DNA of 64,000 bases from Bacteroidota bacterium (GCA_021777835.1 JAJYDC010000010.1:36641-100640); one strand, 5' to 3'; positions 42,542-52,821 are shown, numbered from the stretch's first letter. Notes: generated by a model not told the origin, from the letters alone. Numbers and translations: made by a program.

Positions 42542-45500
42542 ATGAAATTTAAGTTTTTGAATGTTTTTATTTTAATCAGTGTTCTAAGCAGTATGACCTT
42601 TGCCCAAATACTTGTTGGGCAGGAGGACCCCAGAATTTCACTTTACCGACAAGATCCTTACGGAAATTCTCAGTACGAAAGAAAAGGTACGATGGTCGGT
42701 AATCGAATTTACACACTATATTATAACTACGGTGAAGTTGGGTATTGGCAATTTGCTCCGTCAATGGAGTGGCCTGCCGGTTCAGGGCATAATAACCTAG
42801 ACGGAACTGCTGTTCTAATAAGCGCGCGAGTCACCACGCCGACTGGTTATAGAGTTAATCCTTTAATTACTCGCTATAGAGAATATGACAGCCAGGATCC
42901 TGTTACCGGTCTGCACTGGGGATTAGAACCAGTTCCCGGTTATCAAAATCCATCCGGCACAACGCCTGCTATTAATATTGATACAACATCATTTCCGAAA
43001 ACCTGGCCAATTGCACTCGACTTGGATCCTTCGTGGGACGGCAAATGGTACGGTTATTTCGGTAAAGGAGTATCAAATGCTGACTTTGAGACTTTCTTTG
43101 TTATGGATGATTCAAAGGATAAGAAGTTTACAAAGTATCCTTACTACTATTTCCCGGTTGCCAGCGATTCAAATCGCGGAGGATTGGGATTAAGAGTAGA
43201 AGTTCGCGGGTTTCAGTGGTCCCACGTTTTAGCTGAAGACTGTATCTTCTGGCATTATGATATAGTTAATATTTCCGACCATACATACGACAGTACTGCC
43301 TTTGGCTTTTATGCAGATGCCGGAGTTGGAGGTGCTAATAGCTCAGAGCCTGCGAATAGTGCTTATTATAATACAAATCTAGACATAGCATATTCTTGGG
43401 CGCCAAGCGGTCTTGGAAGTCCTGACAACTGGAAAACGGGTTATTTGGGATTTGCATATCTGGAAAGTCCTGGTAATCCGTTTGACGGAATTGACAATGA
43501 TCAGGATGGATTAATTGACGAAAGAAGAGACGATAACATTGACAACAATCATAATTGGATTTCATTTTCCGATTTAAATGGGGACGGTAAATGGGAGCCG
43601 GGAGAGCCACTTAACGATGACGTTGGAAAAGACGGTATTGGACCAACGGATCCGGGTTATACGGGACCAGATGTAGGAGAAGGAGATGGTGTCCCTACTC
43701 ATGGAGAACCTGATTTTGATGAGACTGATAAAGATGAGTCCGACCAAATTGGATTAACTTCAATGGCAGTAAAAGTTCTTGACAATTCTCACGGGCCGAC
43801 GGGTTTGTGGGGAAAGAATGACGATGTAATGTGGAACGCTATGAACAATGCGTTTAATGATACATTAGTACAAAATGCAAATATATATTTAGTTTTTGCA
43901 TCCGGTCCTTTTATACTTGGTAAAGGTTTAAGGGAAAGATTTTCAATTGCATTGTTAATGGGAAATGACCTAGACCAAATATTATTTCATAAAGAAACCG
44001 TGCAACAAATTTATAATGCAAATTATAATTTCTCAAAACCGCCGTATAAGCCTACTGTTCATGCGGTTGCAGGTAACCACAAGGTCTTCCTATACTGGGA
44101 CAACGTTGCAGAGCAATCAAGAGACAAATTCCTTGGTTTTGAGCATAACGATAAAACTCAAGGATACAAAAAGATTTTTGAAGGCTACACAATATATAGA
44201 AGCGAAGAACCTCAGTTCGAAGATGTTAAGCTGATAACAGATTCAAAAGGTGAGCCGACTTATTGGAAGCCTATTGCTCAATATGATTTAATTGATTCAA
44301 TTGCAGGTCCTGACCCTGTTGGTATTAATGGAGCAAGATTCTGGCGAGGAAGTAATACGGGGCTGCAGCATTCTTTTGTTGATACTACAGTTACAAACGG
44401 TAAAACATATTATTATGCTGTTTGTTCTTATTCTATGGGTGACACTGCATTCGGTTCAACGGGTTTACAACCCACGGAATGTTCAAAAATAATTCGTCAG
44501 GATGAAGCAGGCAACGTTACCTTTACCGATGTTAATTGCGCGGTAGTTATACCAAACGCACCGGTAGCAGGGTATGTTCCACCGCAAGTAGTAGGGGATT
44601 TGAATAAAGTAACGAGCGGTTTGGGAACCGGGTCAGTAAGCGTTGAAGTCTTAAATCCAGCTACTATAAGTTCCGGAGCACAATATAAATTATTATTTAA
44701 TTCAACCGGTACGATTCCCAATTATAGGACCTCATCGTACAGTGTAGTAAAGACGTATAACGGGACCACAGATACATTGGAGAGCAATGTTGATGCAACG
44801 ACGTTTGGAACAGATGTCTTTAGTATCCCTTTTGATGGTATGGTTTTTTCTTTCAGAAACGACACTACGGTATCGATAAGTGATACTTTAACAGGATGGT
44901 ATACTGGCAGCAGTAATCTTAATATTATGGTTATTCCGGATAATACTTCTCCTTCGCTGGATGTCAGGTGGCCAACAGATTATCAAATGGAATTTTTTGA
45001 TCATACAGTTGCTACGACTCCTTATAATAAAATTCCCGTCAGTTATATAGTAACTGATCTAAATACTGGAGATACGGTAAAAACAGAGATAATTGATAAT
45101 GATAAATCTAAATCATTAACTACCGGTGATGATATAATTTTAATTCAACCCGTTAATAATCAGGTTAAATATTCTTGGAGAATACATTACTCACAGCCAT
45201 TTAATCCTGCCTTAACACCCACTTATCCTCAGCCGGGAGATAAGTTCCGTATATATACCAATAAACCTTTTTACCAAAACGATTATTTCAGTTTTACTAC
45301 GAAGTCATCAATAGTTGATAATACAATTGCAAATAAGAGTCTTTCCAATATTTCCGTGGTACCTAATCCTTATATAGCAACTGCGCCTTGGGAACAGAGG
45401 ACTCTTTATTCTACAGGTCGCGGGACAAGGAAGATTGATTTTATAAATCTTCCGGCTAATTGTACGATTAGAATTTATACAATTACCGGTGCACTGGTAA

Positions 45501-45661
45501 AGACACTTTATAAGAGTGCCTCTAATTTATATAACGGAGGGACTATATCTTGGGACCTTGTTTCGGATGATGGTATGGACGTGGCATATGGACTTTATAT
45601 TTATCACGTTGATGCACCCGGTATAGGTGAATACATTGGCAAATTTGCTGTAATAAAATAG
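42542..45661 (+). CDS. Large secreted protein with calcium-loop region and a variant sorting domain, partner of the TonB receptor
   Basis: 1039 residues from the ATG at 42542 (GGAG 8 bases upstream; a TTG four codons earlier is not used). A signal peptide (1-22, SSMTFAQ) precedes a long beta-rich region, then an acidic segment (about 320-410) with EF-hand/thrombospondin-3-like calcium loops: GIDNDQDGLIDERRDD, SDLNGDGKWEPGE, FDETDKDESD. Fn3-like parts follow (about 500-650: AGNHKVFLYWDNVAEQ ... TYYYAVCSY). The C-terminus (NISVVPNPYIATAPWEQ ... GLYIYHVDAPG..GKFAVIK) is a divergent sorting-type domain without NYPNPFNP. No function is known to me. Its place, 21 bases after the receptor, is where SusD stands in other loci, so it may do SusD's job; this is inference. 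Confidence 0.72.
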   Translation: MKFKFLNVFILISVLSSMTFAQILVGQEDPRISLYRQDPYGNSQYERKGTMVGNRIYTLYYNYGEVGYWQFAPSMEWPAGSGHNNLDGTAVLISARVTTPTGYRVNPLITRYREYDSQDPVTGLHWGLEPVPGYQNPSGTTPAINIDTTSFPKTWPIALDLDPSWDGKWYGYFGKGVSNADFETFFVMDDSKDKKFTKYPYYYFPVASDSNRGGLGLRVEVRGFQWSHVLAEDCIFWHYDIVNISDHTYDSTAFGFYADAGVGGANSSEPANSAYYNTNLDIAYSWAPSGLGSPDNWKTGYLGFAYLESPGNPFDGIDNDQDGLIDERRDDNIDNNHNWISFSDLNGDGKWEPGEPLNDDVGKDGIGPTDPGYTGPDVGEGDGVPTHGEPDFDETDKDESDQIGLTSMAVKVLDNSHGPTGLWGKNDDVMWNAMNNAFNDTLVQNANIYLVFASGPFILGKGLRERFSIALLMGNDLDQILFHKETVQQIYNANYNFSKPPYKPTVHAVAGNHKVFLYWDNVAEQSRDKFLGFEHNDKTQGYKKIFEGYTIYRSEEPQFEDVKLITDSKGEPTYWKPIAQYDLIDSIAGPDPVGINGARFWRGSNTGLQHSFVDTTVTNGKTYYYAVCSYSMGDTAFGSTGLQPTECSKIIRQDEAGNVTFTDVNCAVVIPNAPVAGYVPPQVVGDLNKVTSGLGTGSVSVEVLNPATISSGAQYKLLFNSTGTIPNYRTSSYSVVKTYNGTTDTLESNVDATTFGTDVFSIPFDGMVFSFRNDTTVSISDTLTGWYTGSSNLNIMVIPDNTSPSLDVRWPTDYQMEFFDHTVATTPYNKIPVSYIVTDLNTGDTVKTEIIDNDKSKSLTTGDDIILIQPVNNQVKYSWRIHYSQPFNPALTPTYPQPGDKFRIYTNKPFYQNDYFSFTTKSSIVDNTIANKSLSNISVVPNPYIATAPWEQRTLYSTGRGTRKIDFINLPANCTIRIYTITGALVKTLYKSASNLYNGGTISWDLVSDDGMDVAYGLYIYHVDAPGIGEYIGKFAVIK

Positions 45662-45673
45662 CGGAGAAAAAAG

Positions 45674-46708
45674 ATGAAAATTGGTTTATTAAATATTTTA
45701 TCGGCATTAGTCTTAATCTCTACAACGACATATTGCCAAAATAATTTTGTGTCTGATGTTTCTAAGAAAGGAACTACAGCGGCACCATTTCTTTCAATAA
45801 GCGAGGGAGCAAGGGCAACGGGAATGGGAAGTGCTTTTGTCGGCGTTGCTGATGATCAGAGTGCTTTCTTTTGGAACCCAGCCGGCTTGGCTAAATTAGA
45901 AGGTGTCGGAATCTTGGTTGATCATACTAACTGGTTGGCCAGCACTGCTTATAATTTTATAGCAGCCACTTATAATTTAGGAGGTATGGGAACAGTCGGA
46001 TTTAGTTTTACTTCATCCGATTACGGGGATATGAAAGTAACTACTGTTGATGCCCCTAATGGAACAGGGCAAATGTTCTCGGCATCTGACATAGCCTTTA
46101 GTCTTGGTTATGCACTAAATTTAACAGATAACTTCGCTATAGGCTTTAATCCAAAAATAATTTATCAGTCTATTTGGCAAACCAGCGCTGTAGGTTTTGC
46201 AATGGATCTTGGAGTGCTTTATAAAACACCATTTGACGGAATAATGCTTGGAATGTCAATATCTAATTTCGGTACAAAAATGCAATTGCAGGGTAATTCT
46301 ACATTAGTAACTTATGATCCTGATCCGACTACTGTAGGAAATAACGGGAAAATTCCTGCAAACTTAAGTACGGATTATTGGTCGCTTCCTTTGAATTTTA
46401 GAGTTGGTCTTGCTTATTGTCCAATATCTACCGAAAAAAACAAACTAACAATTGCTGTTGATGCTATACATCCAAGTGATAATTATGAAAGTGTTAACGT
46501 TGGTGCTGAGTATGTATTTGATGATTTGATTGCAATCCGTGGTGGTTACAAATCCTTGTTCCTTACAGATTCTGAAGAATCTTTTACCCTTGGATTTGGT
46601 CTTAAGCAAATACTTCTGGGCAACATTGCAGTAAAAGTTGATTACGCTTACCAGGACTTTGGAAGGTTAAGCAATATTCAAAAATTCTCACTCGGTATAG
46701 CTTTTTAG
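45674..46708 (+). CDS. PorV/PorQ-family outer-membrane barrel protein
   Basis: 344 residues: a signal peptide (1-21) then the family opening FLSISEGARATGMGSAFVGV ADDQSAFFWNPAGLAKLEG (conserved GARAxGMG and WNPAGL), with alternating amphipathic strands to the C-terminal KFSLGIAF. Known: PorV is the type IX secretion shuttle that carries sorting-domain proteins from the translocon to the surface; this family also includes related FadL-like barrels. It lies 12 bases after the calcium-loop protein in the same transcript. I infer a dedicated PorV for the surface proteins of this locus. A lipid/sugar porin role for a FadL-like barrel cannot be ruled out. Confidence 0.85.
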   Translation: MKIGLLNILSALVLISTTTYCQNNFVSDVSKKGTTAAPFLSISEGARATGMGSAFVGVADDQSAFFWNPAGLAKLEGVGILVDHTNWLASTAYNFIAATYNLGGMGTVGFSFTSSDYGDMKVTTVDAPNGTGQMFSASDIAFSLGYALNLTDNFAIGFNPKIIYQSIWQTSAVGFAMDLGVLYKTPFDGIMLGMSISNFGTKMQLQGNSTLVTYDPDPTTVGNNGKIPANLSTDYWSLPLNFRVGLAYCPISTEKNKLTIAVDAIHPSDNYESVNVGAEYVFDDLIAIRGGYKSLFLTDSEESFTLGFGLKQILLGNIAVKVDYAYQDFGRLSNIQKFSLGIAF

Positions 46709-46730
46709 GAATTAAAATTTGGATGATAAA

Positions 46731-47981
46731 ATGAAAAAAATATTTATACTGTTCTTATTGGCTGGAGTTTTATCTTTGCTGCCAAACATAATATTTGCTC
46801 AATGGACTAAAACAACCTTACCCGATCCTCCAGGCGGGCACGGAGCATTACCCGGTCGAGTAACAACACTAGACGTCGCGGGTTCGAATGTTTATGCAGG
46901 TACTCTTGGCGGTAATCTGTATATGTCTCCGGATAACGGAACGACGTGGACTTATATTGACTCAGGTTTAACGACATCCGATATAAATGTTATTAAAATT
47001 ATTAATAACAAAATATATGTCGGAACATACGGAAGTGGAATTTTCACCTCAACGGATAATGGCAAAACATGGCAAAATTCCGGTACTTCTTTAGCTAATA
47101 ACTACGTTTACTCATTTTCAACTATCGACTCAAGTATTTTTGCCGCGACTTGGGGCGGCGGAGTATTTACATGCGCAATTAATGATAATAATTGGAAGCC
47201 TGCTAATAATGGGTTAACAAACTTGAATGTACGAACGCTGGGAGTTAAGGGACAAAGACTTTTTGCGGGTACATGGGGTGACGGAATATTTGTATCAGAT
47301 GATAAAGGACAGAGCTGGCTTCAAAGCAACGTGGGAATCAATAAACTTTACATTTATCAAATTGCTGACGGAGGACCTAACGTTTATTTAGGTAATGACG
47401 AAGGAGTTTATTCAAGTGCAAATTACGGTTATAACTGGACTTTAATGAGTTCAGGATTAACAAATACTTATGTCCGGGCTTTAACAGTAATCTATCCTAA
47501 CCTTATTGTCGGAACTTCGGGTGAAGGAGTATTTGTATCATTAAATAGCGGAACGGATTGGTCTGTTGTTGATACAGGACTAACCGACGGATACATTTAT
47601 AGTTTAGCTGTAAACAATTCCAAAATATTTGCGGGTTCTTTAAATGGAGAAATATGGAGCAGACCTGTTTCCGAGATTCTTACAGAAGTCAAGAATATTA
47701 ATAACAACGCTTTAGTCAATGACTTCAAACTTTTTCAGAATTATCCAAATCCATTTAATCCTACGACAAATATTTCATATCAATTGCCTCAAAGCGGATT
47801 TGTCACAATAAAAATATATAATTCAATTGGGCAGGAAAAGGCAACTCTTGTTAACGAAAATCAACACGCAGGTACTTACAGATTAAATTTTAACGGAACC
47901 AATTTATCAAGCGGAGTGTACTTCTATCAATTAAGAGTTGGAAATTACACAGCTATTAAAAAAATGATATTAATGAAATAA
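46731..47981 (+). CDS. Surface beta-propeller (YCF48/BNR-like) protein with type IX sorting domain
   Basis: 416 residues from the ATG at 46731 (GGATGA upstream; a TTG four codons earlier is unlikely). The signal peptide runs to about 28. Residues about 30-325 contain seven-odd repeats of about 40 residues with the BNR/YCF48-type Asp box, e.g. YMSPDNGTTWTYIDSGLTT, FTSTDNGKTWQNSG, FVSDDKGQSWLQSN, FVSLNSGTDWSVVDTGL, folding as a beta-propeller like sialidases or photosystem assembly factor Ycf48. Sialidase catalytic residues (RIP, Tyr/Glu pair) were not seen. The sorting domain is FKLFQNYPNPFNPTTNISYQ ... KKMILMK. It is probably a binding or scaffold protein at the cell surface in the TonB-receptor transcript. 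Confidence 0.82.
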   Translation: MKKIFILFLLAGVLSLLPNIIFAQWTKTTLPDPPGGHGALPGRVTTLDVAGSNVYAGTLGGNLYMSPDNGTTWTYIDSGLTTSDINVIKIINNKIYVGTYGSGIFTSTDNGKTWQNSGTSLANNYVYSFSTIDSSIFAATWGGGVFTCAINDNNWKPANNGLTNLNVRTLGVKGQRLFAGTWGDGIFVSDDKGQSWLQSNVGINKLYIYQIADGGPNVYLGNDEGVYSSANYGYNWTLMSSGLTNTYVRALTVIYPNLIVGTSGEGVFVSLNSGTDWSVVDTGLTDGYIYSLAVNNSKIFAGSLNGEIWSRPVSEILTEVKNINNNALVNDFKLFQNYPNPFNPTTNISYQLPQSGFVTIKIYNSIGQEKATLVNENQHAGTYRLNFNGTNLSSGVYFYQLRVGNYTAIKKMILMK

Positions 47982-48046
47982 GGACGATTTAACGTAGGGC
48001 GGAAATATCCCTTCTCTACAACCAATATAACGTTGAAGGTTATTTA

Positions 48047-50299
48047 ATGAAAAAATATATTTTCCCATTAGTGCTTATAATATTATGTTTTTCTTTGCTT
48101 CTACCCGCAAAAGATAAAAGAGTCATTAAAGAAGAAGTTATTAACAAGAAAGTTAAAGAACTTCTTTCGCGGATGACGCTTGAGGAAAAGATTGGGCAAA
48201 TGACTCAGATTACTATCCAAGCAGTATCCAGACAGCACGGCACTGCTAAACAGCATTTTGAGTATGATGCTGATAAATTACGTGAAGCTATCATAAAATA
48301 TCATGTCGGTTCAATGCTTAATGTTTATGATGTTGCGCTAAGCGTAAATTATTGGAACAAACTGATTACGGATATTCAAAATATCGCTACAAAAGAAACT
48401 AGACTCAAAATTCCGATACTATACGGAATTGATGCAATTCATGGTGCAATTTACACATCAGGGGCGACCATTTTTCCGCAAGCAATAAATATGGCTTCAT
48501 CATTTAACAGTAATCTTGTGAAAGATGAAGGAGAAATAACTGCCCTGGAAATAAGGGCCTCAGGGATTCCCTGGAATTTCTATCCGGTACTTGATTTAGG
48601 GAGGCAGCAACTATGGCCAAGGCTTTGGGAAACATACGGGGAAGATGTTTATTTAGATTCTAAAATGGGTGAAAGTTACATCCAAGGTGCGCAGGGAGAT
48701 GATATAAGCAAGGAAGATAAAGTAGCTGTTTGCCTTAAACATTACGTAGGTTACAGTTTTCCAATTGACGGTAAGGATAGAACTCCTGCATGGATACCGG
48801 AAAGAATGATGAAAGAATATTTTCTACCGCCTTTTGAAAAAGCAATAGAATCAGGTGCGCAAACTATAATGGTGAATTCTTCAGAAGTAAATGGAATTCC
48901 AGGTCATTCAAATTATAATTTACTTACTGAAGTCCTTCGCGGCAAAATGAAATTCAAAGGTCTTGTGGTTTCAGATTGGCAGGACATTGAAAGATTATAT
49001 ACCAGGGATAAAGTTGCAGATTCCCCGGAAGATGCCGTTAGGATGGCTGTAATGGCGGGTGTTGATATGAGCATGGTTCCATTGGATTTTAGTTTTTACA
49101 ATTATTTGCTCAAGCTAGTCAAAGATGGAAAAGTTCCGGTCAGCCGTATTGATGAAGCTGTTTCAAGAATTTTACGAGTAAAATTCATGCTGGGGTTATT
49201 TGATAACCCATATCCGAATGAAAAGTTAAAATCGCAGTTTGCATCCGAAAAATCTGATAAAATAAATTTACAGGCTTCGGAAGAATCGATTGTACTGGCT
49301 AAGAACGAAGAAAACATATTACCACTTTCAAAAAATGCGAAAGTGTTAGTAGCCGGTCCCACAGCCAACATGCTTTCAGTATTAAACGGCGGATGGACTA
49401 TAACCTGGCAAGGCGATGAGGAATCGCTATATCCTAAGGATAAGCCAACCGTGCTTAAAGCAATTCAAGATAAAATTAATCCTGATAATGTAAAATATGT
49501 TCAAGGAACGGATTTCGATAGTGAAATAAATATTGATTCTGCTGTTAATGCAGCCAAAGAAGTTGACGATATAATACTTTGTTTAGGAGAACACGCATAC
49601 TGCGAAACTCCGGGAAACATTAATAATCTTAAATTGGATACTGCTCAGTTAAAACTTGCACATGCACTAATTAAAACCGGCAAGCCCGTTATAATAGTAA
49701 TGATCGAAGGCAGACCAAGACTGATTAATAGTATAGTAGGTGACGCGAAAGGAATTCTTTTAGCTTTTCTTCCGGGAATGGACGGAGGGCAAGCAATTTC
49801 AAATATTTTATTCGGTGATGCAAATCCAAGTGCAAGATTATCTGTTACATATCCAAAACACCCGGATGATTTAATGCATTATGACTATAAGCCTCTTGAA
49901 TCATCAGAGGGTAATCAATATGATCCTCAATGGTCATTTGGTTATGGGCTGAGCTATACAAAATTCTCTTATTCAAATTTGAAGCTCAATAAACTCGAGA
50001 TTAATAAAGGCGATAAGATTGAGATTTCGGTAGACGTTAAAAATACAGGAAACAGAATTGGAAAGGATGCCGTTCTTTTATACTTGAATGATGAATATGC
50101 TTCGGTATCGAGACCGGTAAAGCAATTAAAAAGATTTACTAAAATTGAACTAAACCCGGGTGAGACGAAAACAGTAAAATTTTCACTTGACGATTATGAT
50201 TTGTCCTTTATAGGAAGGCAGAATAAAAGGATAGTTGAGTCCGGAAAATTCAAAATATTCGTAGGTGATTTAGACACTGAATTTACGTTGAATAAATAA
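48047..50299 (+). CDS. Periplasmic GH3 beta-glucosidase
   Basis: 750 residues. A signal peptide (1-21, LLLPAK) is followed by GH3 N-domain (about 35-380) with SRMTLEEKIGQMTQI, KHYVGYSFPIDGKDR and nucleophile Asp near residue 309 in GLVVSDWQDIERL; C-domain (about 400-600, ESIVLAKNEENILPLSK ... FLPGMDGGQAISNILFGD); and a C-terminal Fn3-like domain (about 640-745, ISVDVKNTGNRIGKDAVLLY). It has no CBM or sorting domain, in contrast to the GH3 at 17679-20819. It resembles BglX-type beta-glucosidases. It would hydrolyse imported cello- or laminari-oligosaccharides to glucose for the symporter. A large hairpin follows. Confidence 0.94.
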   Translation: MKKYIFPLVLIILCFSLLLPAKDKRVIKEEVINKKVKELLSRMTLEEKIGQMTQITIQAVSRQHGTAKQHFEYDADKLREAIIKYHVGSMLNVYDVALSVNYWNKLITDIQNIATKETRLKIPILYGIDAIHGAIYTSGATIFPQAINMASSFNSNLVKDEGEITALEIRASGIPWNFYPVLDLGRQQLWPRLWETYGEDVYLDSKMGESYIQGAQGDDISKEDKVAVCLKHYVGYSFPIDGKDRTPAWIPERMMKEYFLPPFEKAIESGAQTIMVNSSEVNGIPGHSNYNLLTEVLRGKMKFKGLVVSDWQDIERLYTRDKVADSPEDAVRMAVMAGVDMSMVPLDFSFYNYLLKLVKDGKVPVSRIDEAVSRILRVKFMLGLFDNPYPNEKLKSQFASEKSDKINLQASEESIVLAKNEENILPLSKNAKVLVAGPTANMLSVLNGGWTITWQGDEESLYPKDKPTVLKAIQDKINPDNVKYVQGTDFDSEINIDSAVNAAKEVDDIILCLGEHAYCETPGNINNLKLDTAQLKLAHALIKTGKPVIIVMIEGRPRLINSIVGDAKGILLAFLPGMDGGQAISNILFGDANPSARLSVTYPKHPDDLMHYDYKPLESSEGNQYDPQWSFGYGLSYTKFSYSNLKLNKLEINKGDKIEISVDVKNTGNRIGKDAVLLYLNDEYASVSRPVKQLKRFTKIELNPGETKTVKFSLDDYDLSFIGRQNKRIVESGKFKIFVGDLDTEFTLNK

Positions 50300-50657
50300 T
50301 ATACATTCTATTGAACCTCCTCAATATTGCACAACCCTATATGATATCTTTTAATTAAAGTATCGATAGGGTTTGTGCTTTAAGAATGTTCACACTTCCG
50401 GACTAATTACAACACACTTTGCATCTCCCCCTCAAAGATTAACTTAAAATGTCTGACTCTAAAATTCCGGCAATAGATATTAATAATTGTAATTCTGAAT
50501 CTTAAAAATAAGTAAACTGATATTTGGGATTATTTTTTATATTAGCACAACTAATTGAGGCAGATCAAAGTTAATTGACATATAATTAGTATAACAAGAA
50601 ATTATTTATTTAATTGAAATTAAAGGATATATAATTATCAAACAGCAGGAAGTATAA
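50300..50657. other. Gap between GH3 and the GH36/clan-D-like gene
   Basis: 358 bases holding a large terminator-like hairpin (50329-50378) and the promoter of the next gene. Nothing else was recognised. Confidence 0.5.
50329..50378 (+). terminator. Large stem-loop, likely terminator after GH3
   Basis: GCACAACCCTAT (50329-50340) pairs with ATAGGGTTTGTGC (50366-50378) with one bulged T; an inner GATA/TATC pair extends the stem. TTTAAG follows. It probably ends the symporter-to-GH3 transcript. Confidence 0.65.
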
Positions 50658-52817
50658 ATGAAAATATTATTTAACGAAATTTTACTATTTGCAATATTGA
50701 TAGCTAGCAATCCTATGTTTGGGCAGACAAAGTCCGGCATATCAGTGAATGTTGACAAAAACAGCGGAGAATATTCAATTTTAGTAAAGCCGATGAACTG
50801 GAAATTTGCCGGCAGAATTGGCAAGGAGCTGACAAATATAAAATCTATAAAAGGTAATGATTTAATCGGGAATTATTCTGAGATAACCTTTAACTGGAAT
50901 GATAATAATGAATATGAAGGTGCAATAAAATGGTATAATAATAAACCAATTGTAATGTTTTTACTAACCTTGCTTAGTGATCAAACAAAATCCTTTTATG
51001 CTTTCCCGACATTCATGGAATATCCAGCCGGTATGAATAAATTTAGTTTTAATAATGACAATTTTGCGCCTCCGCAGTTTAAATTAAATGAAACCTCTAC
51101 TCCCTGGCTCTTTTTTGATAATGAATTAAATTCATTTATTATTTCTCCAGCATCAGATTTCATTGTCGCAAAACTGACTGGAGACAGCGGTAAAGCAATA
51201 AGCAGCGGTTTAAATAGTGAGATAAAAAATCTACCATCTAAATTCACTCACAAAACAATATTAGTATTCGCAAATGGCATTAGAAACGCATGGGATATTT
51301 GGGGAAGGACATTGCGTAAAATGTACAAGAGAAATATTCCGGCTAATGATGCAGATCCGGTACTAAAGTATTATGGCTATTGGACAGATAACGGCGCGGA
51401 TTATTATTATAATTATGATACGACATTAGGTTATTCGCAGACATTACTGTCGTTGATGAAAAGATATAAAGATGAAGGGATTAAGCTTGGATACATGCAG
51501 CTTGACAGCTGGTGGTATGAGAAATCAATTTACGATGTAAACGGTATACCTGATGCAGATCATAAAAATAAAAACCTTCCATACGGCAAATGGAATCGAT
51601 ATGGCGGGATAATAAGCTATACGGCGGATCCATTTTTATTTGTCGAAGGTTTGTCCTCTTTTGATAAGAAGCTGAACATACCGTTGGTAACACACAGCAG
51701 GTGGATAGATCCTAAAAGTCCATATCGAAACAAATATAAAATATCAGGTTATGCAGCAGTTGACCCTAAATATTGGGGACATATAATAAAATATATAAAA
51801 AGCTCAGGAGTGATTTGCTATGAGCAGGATTGGTTGAACTATATATATGATAAAAGCCCAAAAATGTCGGAAGACTTACGTATTGGAAATGCATTTACAG
51901 ATGGAATGGCAGATGCGTGTATGAAAGCAGGGCTGTCAATGCAGTATTGTATGGCGATGCCAAGATTTTTTCTTCAGGGATTAAAATATAACAACTTAAC
52001 TACAATTCGTACTAGCGGCGACCGATTTGAAATAAACAAATGGAAGCATTTCCTTTATACTTCCCAACTTGCATATGAATGCGGAATTTATCCCTGGTGC
52101 GATGTATTCAAAAGTAATGAATTGGGAAATATGATTCTGGATGTTTTATCATCCGGTCCTGTAGGTACCGGAGATGCAATAGGGAAAGAAGATAAAAAAA
52201 ATATTATGCTGGCGTGCAGAAAAGACGGCGTGCTTGTTAAACCGGATGCTCCAATTCTCCCAATTGATGGTGATTATATAAATGACGCGGCAAAGAAAAA
52301 AATGCCGATGTTGGCTTACACTTATACAAAGCATGGCGACATAACAACCGGATATGTTTTTGCTTTTACAAAAGATTCGACAGAAAGCAAGAAAATAGAC
52401 TTTATTCCAACGCAACTTGGGATTGAGGGAAAAGTAATTGTATACAATCCATTGACAAAAGAAGCAGAGGTAATTAAAAAAGGAAAAGCTTTCAGCGGCA
52501 AACTGAATAATGAGCCATATACATATTATATCCTGGCACCGCAATTGTCTTCCGGTATAGCCTTTTTGGGTGATGCGGGAAAGATAGCGGCAACAGGGAA
52601 AAAGCGAATTGCAGGTATCAGTGATGATCACGGAAGTCTTAGAATAAAAGTATTATTTGCAAAAGGAGAATCCTCTGTAACCCTGGAAGGCTATTCGAAT
52701 AATCAAGTGAAAAGTAACGAAGGGGAAATTAACTATAGTAATGATACGCACATTTTTAGTTTAATATTACCGTCTAAAGGACACAAGGAAGTTACTGTAA
52801 ACTTAAAGTCTAAATAA
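50658..52817 (+). CDS. Putative glycoside hydrolase, GH36/clan GH-D-like TIM barrel
   Basis: 719 residues with a signal peptide (1-22, NPMFGQ). An N-terminal beta-sandwich (about 25-230) precedes a TIM barrel (about 235-550): YYGYWTDNGADYYYNYD, LGYMQLDSWWYEKSIYDV, YAAVDPKYWGHI, VICYEQDWLNYIYD (candidate nucleophile Asp near residue 390), MQYCMAMPRFFLQG and LSSGPVGTGDAIGKEDKK. The layout and the SxGPVGTGD segment resemble raffinose-synthase/alpha-galactosidase-like clan GH-D enzymes (GH36/GH27/GH31 relatives), but the usual KWD motif is replaced by YEQDWL. A beta domain ends it. Substrate unknown. It stands apart from the GH3 transcript behind a terminator-like hairpin. Confidence 0.65.
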   Translation: MKILFNEILLFAILIASNPMFGQTKSGISVNVDKNSGEYSILVKPMNWKFAGRIGKELTNIKSIKGNDLIGNYSEITFNWNDNNEYEGAIKWYNNKPIVMFLLTLLSDQTKSFYAFPTFMEYPAGMNKFSFNNDNFAPPQFKLNETSTPWLFFDNELNSFIISPASDFIVAKLTGDSGKAISSGLNSEIKNLPSKFTHKTILVFANGIRNAWDIWGRTLRKMYKRNIPANDADPVLKYYGYWTDNGADYYYNYDTTLGYSQTLLSLMKRYKDEGIKLGYMQLDSWWYEKSIYDVNGIPDADHKNKNLPYGKWNRYGGIISYTADPFLFVEGLSSFDKKLNIPLVTHSRWIDPKSPYRNKYKISGYAAVDPKYWGHIIKYIKSSGVICYEQDWLNYIYDKSPKMSEDLRIGNAFTDGMADACMKAGLSMQYCMAMPRFFLQGLKYNNLTTIRTSGDRFEINKWKHFLYTSQLAYECGIYPWCDVFKSNELGNMILDVLSSGPVGTGDAIGKEDKKNIMLACRKDGVLVKPDAPILPIDGDYINDAAKKKMPMLAYTYTKHGDITTGYVFAFTKDSTESKKIDFIPTQLGIEGKVIVYNPLTKEAEVIKKGKAFSGKLNNEPYTYYILAPQLSSGIAFLGDAGKIAATGKKRIAGISDDHGSLRIKVLFAKGESSVTLEGYSNNQVKSNEGEINYSNDTHIFSLILPSKGHKEVTVNLKSK

Positions 52818-52821
52818 TAAA

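Noticed and set aside
46731..47981. Calling the Asp-box beta-propeller a sialidase
   Set aside because: The repeats carry BNR-like Asp boxes, but the sialidase catalytic residues and the RIP motif are not visible.
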